From Sceloporus undulatus (taxonomy: Eukaryota > Chordata > Lepidosauria > Squamata > Phrynosomatidae), in contig NC_056528.1 of NCBI RefSeq assembly GCF_019175285.1, forward strand, positions 50,189,600-50,253,599: a DNA stretch of 64,000 bases, in the 5' to 3' direction. Below, piece after piece: positions 30,301 through 40,840 of this stretch. Under the pieces are notes generated by a model, which was not told the origin of the DNA, did no database searches, and was given only the letters and a program-made list of their open reading frames with translations. A program made the translations under genes and the position numbers. Numbering within the stretch: the first letter of the stretch is position 1; every line of letters begins with the position of its first letter.

Positions 30301-33300
30301 GCTGCAGTCAGAAAGTGAATTCTTGACCAGGGCCCAACAAACACTCCCAGTCCGAGGGGAAGGAGGCATGTGGGGCGGCTGTGGGCCTGGATCCAGGAGG
30401 ATAGAGCTTTATCATCATTGATTTATTTCACTTCGCTTTCATGGCCCAATGTGCCTCCCTCCGTCTTGGGCAGAGTGGCCTTCTCCTCGCTTGTGCCATC
30501 CTCACTTTCCCCTTTCACATAAAATACCTGTAAATAGTAACACAGTGGTTTGAGTGTTGGACTGGAGACCGGGGTTCGATTCCCAGCTCAGCCCTGAAAC
30601 CCAATGGGTTTCCTTGGGCAAGTCACACTCTCTCAGCCTCAGGATGAAGGCCATGGCAAACCACCTCTGAACAAATCTGGCCTTGATAGGGTCACCTTAG
30701 GGTCGCCATAAAGCTTGGAGGTTGTTGCGATGCACTTGTGCTATGTATAGCAATGAGAGCATGGGGAGTGCTTCTCTGCCTCGTGCGCCAAAGGGATCTT
30801 TCGCAATGTGCTGAAGAAACAAGTCTTTCCTCCTCTCTGAAGCCAAGCGTCCGCCAAGCCAGGTCAAGCCTTTCCAAGTGGTACTTGGAGATGCTTGGAA
30901 CCGGCCAAAGGAATTTGGGTGTTGAACCCCAGCCAGGATGGGTCAGGTGTGTTCATGAAGGCCTATGAATAAATAAGCGGGGGATGCTTCAGTTTGCTTC
31001 TTTATCTAGTCAGTCCCTTGTATCCACGGATTTTGCATCCACAGATTCAATTATCCATGGTAAAGAGTAAAGCCTTAGCAAGTGGGAGGGGAGTGCTGTT
31101 TAGGATGAGATGGTCTGCATTTCAAGTGACTGTTTTTATTCTTCTCCGTGTCTGTTTTCTTAAAAGGGATTTTGGAGTTTATTAGCTTGGCCGTAGGACT
31201 GGTCAGCATCCGCGGAGTGGATTCGGGACTTTACCTTGGGATGAACGAGAGAGGAGAGCTGTACGGATCGGTAAGTGGGACCCAGGATAACATCAAATCT
31301 GTAGGACAGGTGGAGGGTAAAGTGAAGATGCTCTGCATCCAGGTGAGCCACAGAAATCACCTCTGGCTCTGTTGTTCGTGGTCAGAATGTGGGTTTGAAA
31401 GGCCATCCATCTCTCAGGAGACCAGATGGCAGGTTTGCTCAGTGGTCAGTGCTGTCCTCCAGAGGTCAGGGAGGCCAGCGAATCTGCTCTCTGGTTTTAA
31501 ATCCCTGTATTTTGAGAGGGCTGTACATTATGCTGAACCTGACCCACCAAATACATTCAGCCCTTGGATAGTTCCTTTGAGTCTGACCAGATCCTTTCAG
31601 CATCTGGATAGCTCTTTTAAATCCTGAGTTGGTTCACAAATCTGGGGAAAGGGAAGCACTCTTTGAAAGCACAACCACTTGCACAACCCTCTTTCCACAA
31701 ACATAAAGCCCCAACAGGTTTCTGGGACCTATTTATAGGGATATAATTCATCACTAAGTTTCTTCTTGAAGGAAGCAAGAAATAATTTTAGTGATATTCT
31801 TCCCGCTGTAAGAAAATCTTCAGAAACGATAATGCAATTCTTTAGGTAGATCTCTATGGAAAAGGAGATGATGGAGATGATGACGATGACAACAACTTTA
31901 GGGATGGAAACCTCTTGTTTTAAGTCCCCTTTACACATGCAGTTGTACTTGTTTAGCTGTTGGTCAATGGAGTTATTCAGTTTATGGTTGTGCCAGCAGA
32001 GTCCCACAAGTGTAACCATTGAGTAGACCCATGGAATCAATTGGATTTACTTATGTGTTGATTGAATAGCTCTGTTCTCTCCTGAAAAGGATATGGCTGG
32101 CCCATGTGCAGCTGCTTTTGGAGTTACTTTTGGAAGAAGAGTTTCTTCCTTCTGACTTTCAACTGGACATTTCATCAGTATTCACTGACTAGATTTTAAA
32201 ATTATGATCATTTTAATCTGATTTTGTTATGTAGGGTGTTTAGCTTTTTTAAAGATTGCAAGCCTTCCTGGGGAGACTATGGTCTTGAAAGGCAGCTAAA
32301 AAATGGAATAGCTTGCAATCCCTGAATTCTGACCGTTCAACCTCTTTGCAAGATTTGTGAGCTTGTTTAGGGACGCACTTCGGAGTCTGGCCCATGTTCT
32401 TGGAGTTGCTTCCACGGTATCAGTGTCTGCCAACTATTCCAGGGAGTAACTATTTTAAGGTGTGTGGCCTCAGGGTTTGGTTACGGACTTGGGGCATGAC
32501 CTCAGTTGTTGGTTATGTTGTGTTGCTTCTTCGAATTACGGCGCTCTGAGGTCATTTTGCTCAGCTTTCTGTAATGAGGTTCCCTAGAACGGTGTTGCTT
32601 TGAAAGCCCATGCTCCATGTCTTTTCGTTTTTGGCCCAATTCTCCCAAAGAGCCAATAATCCCATAATCCTGTTGAGGCTGTGTCACTTCAGATTGCAGC
32701 GAGTGTCTCATTGGACCGAATACTTTTCCATTCACTATAACTTCCCTGTAGAGAACAGAAAGCCAGCATGGCATAGTGGTTTGAGTGTTGGACCATGACT
32801 CTGGAGATCAGGGTTTGGTTCCCTGCTTGGCCATGAAACCCATTGCGTGACCTTAGGCAAGCCACACTCTCTCAGTCTCAGAGGAAGGCCATGATATTGT
32901 TATTTTGATTTTATTTTAAGGGCTGGGAATCACAGGGGAGGCTGGCGGCTTCTAGTATCCCTCTTTGCAGCTTTGATTATTTGCAGGTTTGATCAATATG
33001 TCTTCTCTAGGAATCTCTAGGTCCTCCAGCGCAACTTTGCCCAAAGTTGACCATAGAGTTGTGCTGGAGAACCTAAAAGTTCCTGGAGAAATCACTTCTC
33101 TGGGCATTTGTAGGTCCTCCAGCATGAGTCTATGATCAACTTCTGGCAGATGTTGCCCATAGAGTTGCACTGGAGGACCTGGAGATTACTAGAGAGGTAA
33201 AAAGAATAGTCTTTTTATATAAGGTTTTTTCACATTCACGGAGGTCCTTCATCCCCAACCCTAGCGAATGTGGAGAAACCACTATACATTATAAGACTAA

Positions 33301-33629
33301 AGAAGGGATGTTGGGCGACGTCTCACGTGTCTTTCTTTCTCTCCTCTCCTGCTATCACCACCATCACCGCCGCCGCCATGCAGAAGAAGCTCACCCGGGA
33401 GTGTGTTTTCCGCGAGCAATTTGAAGAAAACTGGTACAATACTTACGCCTCGACGCTGTACAAACACTTGGACTCTGAGCGGCAGTATTATGTCGCCTTG
33501 AACAGAGACGGCTCTCCCCGGGAAGGACACAGGACTAAAAGGCACCAAAAGTTCACCCATTTCTTGCCCAGGCCGGTGGACCCCGGGAAGACGCCTGCCA
33601 TGTACCGAAACCTCTTCCACGACAGGTGA
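25866..33629 (+). CDS. FGF16: Fibroblast growth factor 16, three-exon gene
   Basis: Spliced coding sequence 25,866-26,205, 31,167-31,270 and 33,384-33,629 encodes 229 residues. FGF16 is a secreted heparin-binding ligand of the FGF9/16/20 subfamily that signals through FGF receptors, mainly in heart, limb and brown fat in mammals. Identity rests on [72 protein letters not shown] and [18 protein letters not shown], which fit FGF16 better than FGF9 or FGF20 ([13 protein letters not shown]-type wording, MAEVG start, LFH.R end). Human FGF16 has 207 residues; the extra ~22 are an N-terminal serine run. The subfamily uses an uncleaved internal signal, so no classic signal peptide is expected or seen. 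The tail-to-tail neighbour ATRX supports the call by synteny. Confidence 0.97.
26206..26590 (+). other. FGF16 intron 1, proximal part
   Basis: Contains two drifted copies of a phrase CAGATTTATAATAAT/ATATTTATATTTA...AAGGAGG (about 26,345-26,580), spaced about 100 bases apart. No exon seen. Confidence 0.5.
26592..26784. mobile_element. Palindromic MITE with ~85 base arms, well preserved
   Basis: AAACACACTCCAGAAATAAT at the left is exactly mirrored at the right end; the arms agree at nearly every base for over 40 bases, then more loosely. Lies in FGF16 intron 1. The close match of the arms suggests a fairly recent insertion. Confidence 0.85.
26925..26960. repeat. (CTC)n microsatellite
   Basis: About eleven CTC units in FGF16 intron 1. 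Confidence 0.9.
27145..27430. repeat. GA-rich minisatellite, inverted partner of the 5' UTR repeat
   Basis: Four units of a core like AGCTTGGAAGTCTCAAGGAA separated by (GAAA)n and (GGAA)n runs, at about 27,185, 27,245, 27,305, 27,340 and 27,398. The same core appears in opposite orientation in the FGF16 5' UTR (25,595-25,840). Confidence 0.8.
27550..27670. mobile_element. hAT-like MITE (CCAGATGTTGTTGGACTG family)
   Basis: TCCTCCAGATGTTGTTGGAC...GCAGCCCCTAGCATTCC...TTGGCTGGGGCCTGATGGGA...AACACCTGGAGGG reads as the familiar reptile palindromic MITE whose two ends mirror each other. Confidence 0.6.
27671..28235 (+). other. FGF16 intron 1, nothing recognised
   Basis: No exon, RNA gene or repeat end supported. 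Confidence 0.45.
28238..28372. mobile_element. Palindromic MITE (GGTTCCCAAACTGT family)
   Basis: GAGGTTCCCAAACTGTCTTC...TTTTGGACTTCAACTCCCAG is mirrored by CTGGGAGCTGAAGTCCAAAA...AAAGTCTGGGAACCAC. Confidence 0.75.
28500..28562. mobile_element. Palindromic MITE right arm fragment
   Basis: GAGCCATAGCAGTTAAAATG, GTGTCAAACCGGAATATTTC and GTGGATGCAGCCCA match the right arm of the GCATCTACATTGCAG family. Confidence 0.6.
28650..28787. mobile_element. Palindromic MITE left arm
   Basis: CTGAATCTACACTGCAGAAT, CAGTTTGACACCGCTTTGAC and CAACTACAAATCCCATGCG mark the left arm and centre of the same family. Confidence 0.65.
29184..29420 (+). mobile_element. tRNA-derived SINE, full length
   Basis: Head GACAGCCTGGCGGAGTGG with B-box AGGGTTTGAATCTTGG; body CAAGTCACACTCTCTCGGCC; tail AAGTGACTTGAAGGCACACA then ACAACAACAAC. 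Confidence 0.92.
29538..29630. mobile_element. Palindromic MITE left arm
   Basis: GGCTGTTTCCACACTGCAGA, TGCAGATTGACACCACTTTA and GGAATCCTAGGATTTGTAGT match the family. Confidence 0.65.
29631..30535 (+). other. FGF16 intron 1, nothing recognised
   Basis: About 0.9 kb without a supported exon, RNA gene or repeat end. Confidence 0.45.
30540..30722 (+). mobile_element. tRNA-derived SINE
   Basis: CACAGTGGTTTGAGTGTTGG, B-box GGGGTTCGATTCCCAGC, CAAGTCACACTCTCTCAGCC, ending GGTCGCCATAAAGCTTGGAG. Confidence 0.88.
31008..31062. mobile_element. Tc1/mariner-type MITE end
   Basis: CAGTCCCTTGTATCCACGGA, then TTTTGCATCCACAGATTCAA: the left terminal repeat of the TA-target MITE family, about 100 bases before FGF16 exon 2. 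Confidence 0.7.
31167..31270 (+). CDS. FGF16: FGF16 coding exon 2
   Basis: 104 bases, residues 114-148: [20 protein letters not shown] then [14 protein letters not shown]. Acceptor TTTTCTTAAAAG|GG; donor TCG|GTAAGT. The length of 104 bases and both phases equal those of other FGF9-subfamily genes, and it contains the first strands of the beta-trefoil. Confidence 0.96.
31271..32760 (+). other. FGF16 intron 2, nothing recognised
   Basis: About 1.5 kb of single-copy-looking sequence before the SINE at 32,762. No exon seen. Confidence 0.45.
32762..32894 (+). mobile_element. tRNA-derived SINE, 3' truncated
   Basis: Starts GCCAGCATGGCATAGTGGTT; B-box AGGGTTTGGTTCCC; stops after CAGAGGAAGGCCATG. 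Confidence 0.88.
32955..33286. mobile_element. MITE with CTCTAGGAATCTCTAG palindromes, longest copy
   Basis: Left end GCAGCTTTGATTATTTGCAG; inner inverted blocks AGGAATCTCTAGGTCCTCCA and GGAGGACCTGGAGATTACTA; right end CAACCCTAGCGAATGTGGAG and CCACTATA. No transposase frame. It ends 97 bases before FGF16 exon 3. Confidence 0.65.
33384..33629 (+). CDS. FGF16: FGF16 coding exon 3
   Basis: Residues 149-229 and TGA stop. Begins [20 protein letters not shown], continues YASTLYKH and [16 protein letters not shown], then [18 protein letters not shown] and ends NLFHDR. Acceptor GCCATGCAG|AAG. It carries the heparin- and receptor-binding half of the trefoil. The AUG just before the acceptor is in frame and in a GCCGCCGCC context (see findings). 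Confidence 0.97.
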   Translation, partial: KKLTRECVFREQFEENWYNTYASTLYKHLDSERQYYVALNRDGSPREGHRTKRHQKFTHFLPRPVDPGKTPAMYRNLFHDR

Positions 33630-34378
33630 TCTTCTCTGTGGCTTGAGCGGCCAGTGTATATAATAGAGGGATATTGCTTGGGTGCGCAAAGGTTTTCCCG
33701 GAGTGTTATGGCGCCATTAATACCTAGATAGATGGGAGAAGCACTTGCAACGGACTCCTTGGCTTGCACTTTGCTCCCTTTTCATGTATATCGAACTCCT
33801 CCGAGGCGGAGATGGACGCAAGGCTCGGAACCCGGTTGGTGTCTTCTCTTGCTTCCTTGATCTGGTGAGCTAGGAAAAGGACAAGATACAATAAAATATA
33901 ACACCCGGGGGGAGCCAAGATAAGAGCGTTCGGGTTTGAAAAATGACAATCGCCCGCACAATGGCGGGCGGGACACACAACGGAGATGGACATGACTTGT
34001 AGACCACTTGCCAAGAGTGGAAGCATTTGCTTATATGAAGGAGAAGCCTTTGAATGGATTTGCGACTTGGATTTCTCTTGAAGTGGCACAAAACGGGCTT
34101 TGCAAGGCTAAAACTCTTAGCCGTCGTCTTGTAGACTTCCATGGTAGGATAAATGCAAAAAGAGGACCCTGCGGATTCAAATTGGATCGGACACCTGGAC
34201 ATCTTAGGTCCTGAGAGATGGGTGTGTGTTGCGTGTCTGCGTGTGTCCATTTGTGTGAATGTAAGTTTCCTACCTTTGGGAGACTAAGAGCAGAAAAGGA
34301 TGAGTCCAGGAGCTGACCTCCTTCGACCGGTGTAAACACAATCCTGTCTCTAAGGACCACTCTATTTATAAAGTGTAT

Positions 34379-34432
34379 ACGGTATTTATTTTATATATTT
34401 ATTTATTTCCAAAGGTTTTATTTTATTTTTTA
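34379..34432 (+). promoter_or_regulatory. FGF16: AU-rich element in FGF16 3' UTR
   Basis: Overlapping ATTTA pentamers (GGTATTTATTTTATATATTT, then ATTTATTTCC) include the TTATTTATT nonamer associated with rapid mRNA decay. Typical of growth-factor mRNAs; function here is inference. Confidence 0.55.
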
Positions 34433-34545
34433 ACAAAGGAAAACGGAGAAAGATTATGGGCTGATTTTTCGTCGGAAGCGAGAAGGTCCTACTGAAATAG
34501 AAGAAAAGGTGGGAGCAGCGGGTTTAAGTTTAAGAGCTTATTGGC

Positions 34546-34551
34546 AATAAA
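34546..34551 (+). terminator. FGF16: FGF16 polyA signal
   Basis: AATAAA in TTGGCAATAAAATTGTC, about 0.9 kb after the stop codon and before the LINE fragment that follows. Confidence 0.6.
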
Positions 34552-34654
34552 ATTGTCTTTATATATATACAATGGGGCGGCTTGCGGATTTATTCAGATG
34601 GTGTCTGTTTTGAATATACGACACCGAGGGAAAGAAATGGGCTTCCAAGCAAGA

Positions 34655-35245
34655 AACAATAATAATAAATAATAAAATTTTTATTTATATCCCGCCCTTC
34701 CTACGATCAGGGCGGCTTACAATAAGATTAAAACAGCAGTCCATACAATCCATACAAAAGAAATTAAAATACAAAAGCAATACAAATACATCAAAAGAAA
34801 TAACAGATAAAAAAGCCCCATAGCCCAACCTCTTGGCCACGGAAGAGGAGGGAGGCCCACAGGGTTTTTTCGGGGAATGCCTGTTGAAACAGGAAGGTTT
34901 TCAGGTCCTTCCTGAATTGGGCCAGGGTGGTGGTCGAGCGGAGCTCAGTGGGCAGCGTGTTCCAAAGGGCTGGGGCAGCCGTGGAAAATGCCCTCCGTGT
35001 CGTGGAGGCCAACCTAGCCCCAGGCACCTTCAGTAGCTGCTGCCCAGACGTTCTGAGGGTGCGAGGCGGTCCTTTAGGTATCCTGGGCCCAAGCCATTTA
35101 GGGCTTTATAGGTAATCACCAACACCTTATATTGTGCTCGGAAGCAGATGGGCAGCCAGTGGAGGTCTCTCAAAACCGGTGTTATATGGCTGGTCCTGGA
35201 AGCACCAGTGACCAGCCGGGCAGCCATATTCTGCACAAAGACATG
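34655..35245 (-). mobile_element. L2-like LINE, 3' end with reverse-transcriptase C terminus
   Basis: On the minus strand two adjacent frames read QNMAARLVTGASRTSHITPV, LRDLHWLPI and ALNGLGPGYL, then RAFSTAAPALWNTLPTELRS, the conserved C-terminal region of L2/CR1-clade reverse transcriptases. The 3' end (TAAGCCGCCCTGATCG..GGGCGGGATATAAATA) and TTA-rich tail follow. The frames do not line up, so the copy is broken by small indels. It lies between the two genes. Confidence 0.8.
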
Positions 35246-35329
35246 GTTCCTCTGTTGCAGCTACAATGCGGTCTCTCGCAATACAGAAAACATTCAGGGA
35301 TTGCTGTGTTGGCCATTTAGCAAATCCAA

Positions 35330-35440
35330 ACAAAACTCCATCAGTGATACCTTTATTTGCCAACCGAAATGCACAATGTACTTTTTGCAAGCTTTCGAAG
35401 CTCCATGGGCTTCTTCATCAGCAATTCTTATTGACTGATA
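35330..35440. mobile_element. Old interspersed repeat (AAGCTTTCGAAGCTCCATGG type)
   Basis: TTTTTGCAAGCTTTCGAAGC followed by TCCATGGGCTTCTTCATCAG is a phrase common in reptile repeats. Family not certain. Confidence 0.5.
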
Positions 35441-35499
35441 TTCCTGAAAAGGTATCCAGATATTAGCTGTAGATTCCTCTTTTGGGAAGGATTTGGACT

Positions 35500-35552
35500 A
35501 AATGGCTGCCCCTCGAGATCCAACCCTACAATCCTTCGATTCTATGAATTAC
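35500..35552 (+). mobile_element. CR1-type LINE tail fragment
   Basis: TTTGGACTAAATGGCTGCCC, then CAACCCTACAATCCTTCGAT and TCTATGAA: the terminal part of the CR1-like tail. Confidence 0.6.
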
Positions 35553-36315
35553 AGGGCCAAAACTCTCTTTATACAGATATATATTTTTCCATCACCTAAA
35601 CCTTGCCATGCAAAACTTTCCCAGTCTATAAGTTCTTCATTTTTCACCTTTTGGCTCCCCTCTTATTCCTCCCCAAAGAAAGGCTGCCAGAGGAGTGGGC
35701 CAAGTCTCATAAATACTGAATACTGAAGTATGTGAAACCCAGGCCAAAGCTTTTGCCACGTGAATCCAGCATTTCTGGCACATCAGAGCAAGGACTAAAT
35801 CATTTCATCCCATCATTGTGGGCAGGGAATTGTTTTCTGAGAGGTGCTGTGTGTATCTCTGGGAAGAGGGCAATTTCCCCTTTTGTTTTTGCTATCTAAT
35901 TGTGCTTTTTTCTTGTGCTTAAAATAGAGGTATGAATCATTTGCCCCTCTTGATACTGTGCGACTGTAACTCCCAGCATCCCCTGCCACTGGCTAGGGCA
36001 GCTGGGACTTGTAGTACACCAGTATCTCAGCCCTTGGATTAAGAGCAAGAACCCTAGCTAGAATAGCCATGCGTGTCTCAATTGACCAATTAAGCTCCAT
36101 GGGGAATTCAAGAGTCCTGCTTCCATTTTCATGATCACCATCCAGAGCAGAATCTACCATTTTGGCCAATTTGAAAGTGATGATTTCAACAGGTCTGGGA
36201 GCCAGTTCTCAAGTGCAGAGAAGTTATTTGCGTGAGTCACAAAGACTGTGAAGAACCAGAATGCAGCAGCGGATGCTAGTAGATGTTTGCACTTGAGTTC
36301 TGGGAGGAGTGAAAA
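35553..36315. other. Intergenic DNA between FGF16 and ATRX
   Basis: A hAT-like MITE fragment is likely at about 35,950-36,020 (GACTGTAACTCCCAGCATCC then GCAGCTGGGACTTGTAGTAC). Otherwise nothing recognised. Confidence 0.5.
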
Positions 36316-36317
36316 TT

Positions 36318-36377
36318 TCAACCCTGGTCTCCCAGAGCCCAAGGCCGACACTTGAACCCACTACACCATGCTGGCCG
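36318..36377 (-). mobile_element. tRNA-SINE head fragment
   Basis: CAACCCTGGTCTCCCAGAGC, then CACTTGAACCCACTACACCA and TGCTGGC, the inverse of the SINE's tRNA-like head. Confidence 0.65.
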
Positions 36378-36591
36378 ACACATGAATCTTGAATGGTTTA
36401 AAACTCCAGGGTGCGACAAACCAGAGCCTAACTTCCATACCAAACTATTTGGAGGGTGCCAGGTTGCAGAAGGCTGTTTTAAAAGGTGGCTGCAAATGGA
36501 AAAACAGCTGGACTTCATCAAAGCAATTACAGAATTTGTAACAGCTGCAGAAGACACAAGATGCATAGACAGTACAGCATTTATATTCTGG

Positions 36592-36805
36592 TATAGTCCT
36601 CTGTATCCACAGATTCAAGCATCCATGGCTTGAAAATATGACAAAATAAGTATAAATTCCAAATAGCAAACCTTGATTTTGTCATTTTACACAAGGGACA
36701 CCCTTTTCCTATGCCAATGTATTTTAATGAGATTTGAGCATCCAGGAATTTTGATATCCATGGGGTTCCTGGAGCCAAACCCCAGCAGATAACAAGGGCC
36801 CACCG
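36592..36805. mobile_element. Tc1/mariner-type MITE, nearly complete
   Basis: Left TATAGTCCTCTGTATCCACA, inner GCAAACCTTGATTTTGTCAT, right GGAGCCAAACCCCAGCAGAT and end GGGCCCACCG before TA. The ends are degraded inverted repeats. Confidence 0.75.
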
Positions 36806-37122
36806 TACTTCATTACGTGAGTTTTGGGACTCATAGGAATTATATACTTGGGATGCAATTCAGCCCATACCTTAAATCTGTAGTACTAATTCTTCTTTCT
36901 AAAGGAGACTTGGAGGGTCCTTTCTCTCCAAATCCAGCCAAGTCCCTTTATCAACACACATATTGAAGATAACTGTTTTAGAAAGTGTTTCTTGAAATAA
37001 TGTCCAGATTGGGAGGCTAAGTTTCATGCACTCTTCCATATACTCTGCTGGGACAAATAACCTGGATAAGGCTGGGGGGAAAAACTGCTTGAATTTAGGA
37101 GAAGCTGTTGCAATGAATTTTA

Positions 37123-37326
37123 CAGTGGATCCTTGTTATACGCTGGGGTTTGGTTCCAAGATCCCCCGTGTATAACAAAATCCGTGTATGCTCAAGTCCC
37201 ATTAAGTATAATGGCATAGCAAAATGGTGTCCCTAATAAAAAATGGAACATCAAGGTAAATGTATACTTTTTTGGAACATTTTCAAACCGTGTATGCTTG
37301 AATCCGTGTATAAGAAGGGCCGACTG
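37123..37326. mobile_element. Tc1/mariner-type MITE with TA target duplication
   Basis: CAGTGGATCCTTGTTATACG on the left and GTATAAGAAGGGCCGACTG on the right are imperfect inverted repeats; TA flanks both sides. 204 bases, no coding frame. Confidence 0.85.
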
Positions 37327-37328
37327 TA

Positions 37329-38130
37329 CAGGACATTAGCATTCAAATCCTCATCACACATCGAACTCTTCATTAAAAACCTCAGTTTAGGAAAACACAA
37401 GCATTGGATCCAACCTTAGCCAAACTTGAGGTTTTGGGGGATTTGTGGCCACAATGTGCATAGCTCATAAACAGTCAATTAGGAACACGAACATGCAAAA
37501 CCATTGCTGAAATTCTCCATCAGTTACTTTGCACACTTAACTTGGTAGCATCTCTCGGCTTGACCCTCCTGATTTATCGGACAGCAGCTGCAGTGAGCGA
37601 CAGTGCTCTGCTCTTGTATTGACTGGTTTGCAGCAGACTGGTATTTCCATCCCTGGTACAGAAAACCATCTCTGGTGTCCCAGTCATAAGCGATACCACA
37701 ATTCCTCCTCACACTGGAAATCATATGTGGAAGAGGTGGAAATGTCAGTTAGTTGTGTCCCAATCGACAGGAAAAAAGAGCCTTGTCACTTGCAGCAGCT
37801 GATGGAGAAGTCGGGAAAGGGGGGCTTTTACAACCCTTACATATAGCTTGCACCATTGAGATGTAGGGACTGTGAACACAAATCAGTTACAAATACATTA
37901 ACTCTGAATCCCAGCACTTATTCTGTACTTATGAACATTTGGGACAATTGCTAGTAAATGGTGGTGGTGGGGAGAGAAAAATCTACTCATGTCCTACTTT
38001 GGATGACCAGATGACCATGGCAGGAACCAAATCCAGAACTGCGTAGGTGTGATTCAAAATGGTTTAGTACTGATTAGTGATGCCACTCCGGAGCCATGCC
38101 TGCCCTGTTAATAAAGCAGCACAACAACAC
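37329..38130. other. Intergenic DNA beyond the ATRX 3' end
   Basis: No gene or repeat end supported. AATAAA on the plus strand near 38,110 is not near any plus-strand exon. Confidence 0.5.
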
Positions 38131-38134
38131 ACCC

Positions 38135-40840
38135 TTTGTGTATTTTGGTCACTTTATTAAATGAGATATTAAATAGTTTTAAGTTTCAACTACCAAACAG
38201 CACTTTGAATGGTGAAAACACAGATAGCATACTGTCATACTTGAATGCTTCTCTTTAAAAACACGCTTCCAGTCCTTAATATATATTTTACAAAACAGCC
38301 TTATAGGAAGTAGTGACATCTTTTCTACAGTACTTCTTATGGTATTTAATACATAACTGGGGGGGGGGGGGAGAAAAAGCCGTCTAAACAGAAACAAAGG
38401 CAAAGTTTTCACAGCTGTATGATTTCAGCAGCCAAAGCTGGAAGAGGGGACTGAAACGGTACTATACAACTGGGACAAAAACATGTACAGTATCACAATA
38501 CTAAGCAAAAACGCTTTACATCCAAAGGAATAAACAGGTTACAAAATGTGGAGAATTTAGCAGGCAAAACTGTATTACAAGCAACATTTTTATTCATCAT
38601 CTTATATAAGCCGTTTCAACTAGGTAAAACATCTAAAACAAATATAAAAAATGAGTTTTCATGTTATGGATGCCATCTTCTGTCTTTAAATATTGGTTAA
38701 AGCTTGATGTTATTATACTCAAAAGCACGTTATTATGCATCTATAAGGTAAAGTGAGAAATATGTATGCAAAATGGTCCAAGTTTTACTCCAAGGTTTCT
38801 CGTCAACAAGGCGTCACCAGACGCTTTCAGTTGTTTTGTGTCTTTTGTCGTTGTCGAGGGTGAGAAAAAAAACGTGTCTTCAAAATGTTGCCTAAAACTT
38901 CCACACTTAAGTCTCTGGAGTTGTAAAAATGCCCCTCGAAATCCCAGCTCTATTCAGAAAACATAGGAATGTCCTGGGAGTCACATTTGCCTTCAGATGT
39001 TGGTCTCAGGAAGCCTCCGTTTAATTTCTTCCGAAGCGAACGCAACCAATTTTTGAGTATCCCCCCTCCTTCTCCCCATACTAAACAAATGTAGTGTGTT
39101 ACAACACCGGATGGAGAGGGGCCTCGCACGTCACGTCACACAAAGAAATGGAACAACTCATGATTAAATATGCCGCAAAATACCAAGGTACGTTCCTCTC
39201 AACCACCAACAAAAGAGCAATCGCGTAAAAATGAACTGTTTCCCAACATTATCATTGTCTGGATGCTGCCATTCGTATACCGAGAGGAGAAGAAAATCCA
39301 ACCATTCTTCAAGAACAATTCAAGAAGCCAAAGGTTTAGGCTTTGCTTGCCTCTTGTTCGATTCTGCCTGGCATAGGTCCCTCTGGCCAGCTTTTTTGGA
39401 CCCCAGAATCCTCTTGCCGTTTCCTCACTCCTCCTTCAATACCTCAAAGGCACCTGTCATTTTCTTTTATGCCCACATTCAGAAACAAAAACAAAGACTT
39501 ATTTTCCGGAACCATCAGCTACGCTAACACACAGGAAAGGCTTTTGTGTTGCCAACTCAGAACTTCCTCACCACAGGAAATGGATGACTATCCCACTTTT
39601 AACATTGCAAAGAAGAAGTACAATTCATCAAAAGTTTAATTACTTTTGTAAGACTGAAACAAAAAGCAAAAACCAAGCTGGTTCCCCCCCCCCCTTGCTG
39701 TGCTTCCATATTCTTAAAGGAATGAGAGGGGGGAAGAGTTAGGATGGGGAGGGAACACAGGGTAACAACTAGTGACACTTATCTGTATAAGGAGGAATTG
39801 CTGCGTTTCACACTTCTGTGAAAGCACGTTCCTTTACATGTTGAGAGGGCAACGTTTCCGTCGCCTCACCGTTTGCTAAGAAGGGCTCCATCCCAACCGC
39901 CGCTGCCATCTTTAAGTCCCGAGGTACCAGGGATACGTCTCACTTAGCTCCCCATCCCACTGCCGGCAACAGGATGAGACACTAGCACCAGGAGAAAGGA
40001 GTCAACAGAAAGATGTGCTTTGCGTCAGAATAAGCACAGGATGAAAATACATCGGCGAAGGACAAAAGGTGACCTGATGTCAGTTCCATCACGAAGATGA
40101 GACATAAGTGGCAGAAGGCTAGAGAAAACAGCATCTTCTTAGGCTGTAACTTAAGGCTGCGGACACAGTTTCCAGAAAACTGCGCGACTCAGGAGTTTCA
40201 GAGCAGTAGTATTTAGGAATATTGCACTCTGTTCTTAGCTCAAGATCCTTTTCGGTTCCTGCAAGTTTTATTTTTTCCGTCACAAACGAATACAGCAGAA
40301 TAAACCTCCATTTCAGTCCTGTCCTGACTGACTTTGCATTTCGTGAAGGAATATTAAAAAAAGTCCCATAATTTGAGGAATCAACTTTAACCAAGAACTC
40401 AGCTGTGTACCTTTGTGTGTGATGACCGAAATATACAGACCTGTGTAATTTCCCCAAGCTTCTCCCATTTGGGGGGCTGCTTTTATGGCTATTGACAGCA
40501 GGGGTAGGAGTTTAAACAGGAAACCTGCGCAGCCCCTAAGGTTATAGAAGGACCTGTTTTCACTGAAAACAACGGGATTATCTCCTGTACTCAACACATG
40601 TAAGAAGATTCTAGGCAACTTCGCTGACAAATATCCAGGCATTGTTTTTTCTGCAGGGGAAACACCACAACTTACCAAAACAAAATGGAAACACTACAAT
40701 GGAACGTGGCAACTAATGTTGGGGGATCACCCAAAATATTTATACAGTTGAGTTCTGTTAAGCCATTGATTCCTAAAAAAATAAAAAAGTTATTTCTCTC
40801 TCTCTCTCTATCTGATTTTAACAATCCTTCTAGTGCAAAA
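38135..40840 (-). other. ATRX: ATRX 3' UTR
   Basis: About 2.7 kb between the ATRX stop codon and the polyA signal, free of SINEs and MITEs. The length is of the order usual for ATRX, which has a multi-kilobase 3' UTR. A run of twelve or more G (38,360 region) lies within it. Frames here on either strand have no motif. Confidence 0.75.
38153..38158 (-). terminator. ATRX: ATRX polyA signal
   Basis: AATAAA on the minus strand in CATTTAATAAAGTGACC, followed downstream by a GT-rich stretch (GGGTGTGTTGTTGTG), the usual arrangement of a vertebrate cleavage site. Confidence 0.75.

Larger units (their letters stand above)
33630..34570 (+). other. FGF16: FGF16 3' UTR
   Basis: Single-copy-looking sequence between the stop codon and the polyA signal at 34,546. 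The boundaries are inferred from the signal; no transcript data. Confidence 0.65.

Noticed and set aside
38179-40678. Open frames in the ATRX 3' UTR
   Set aside because: Short, overlapping on both strands and without motifs; the region lies between a clear stop and a clear polyA signal.
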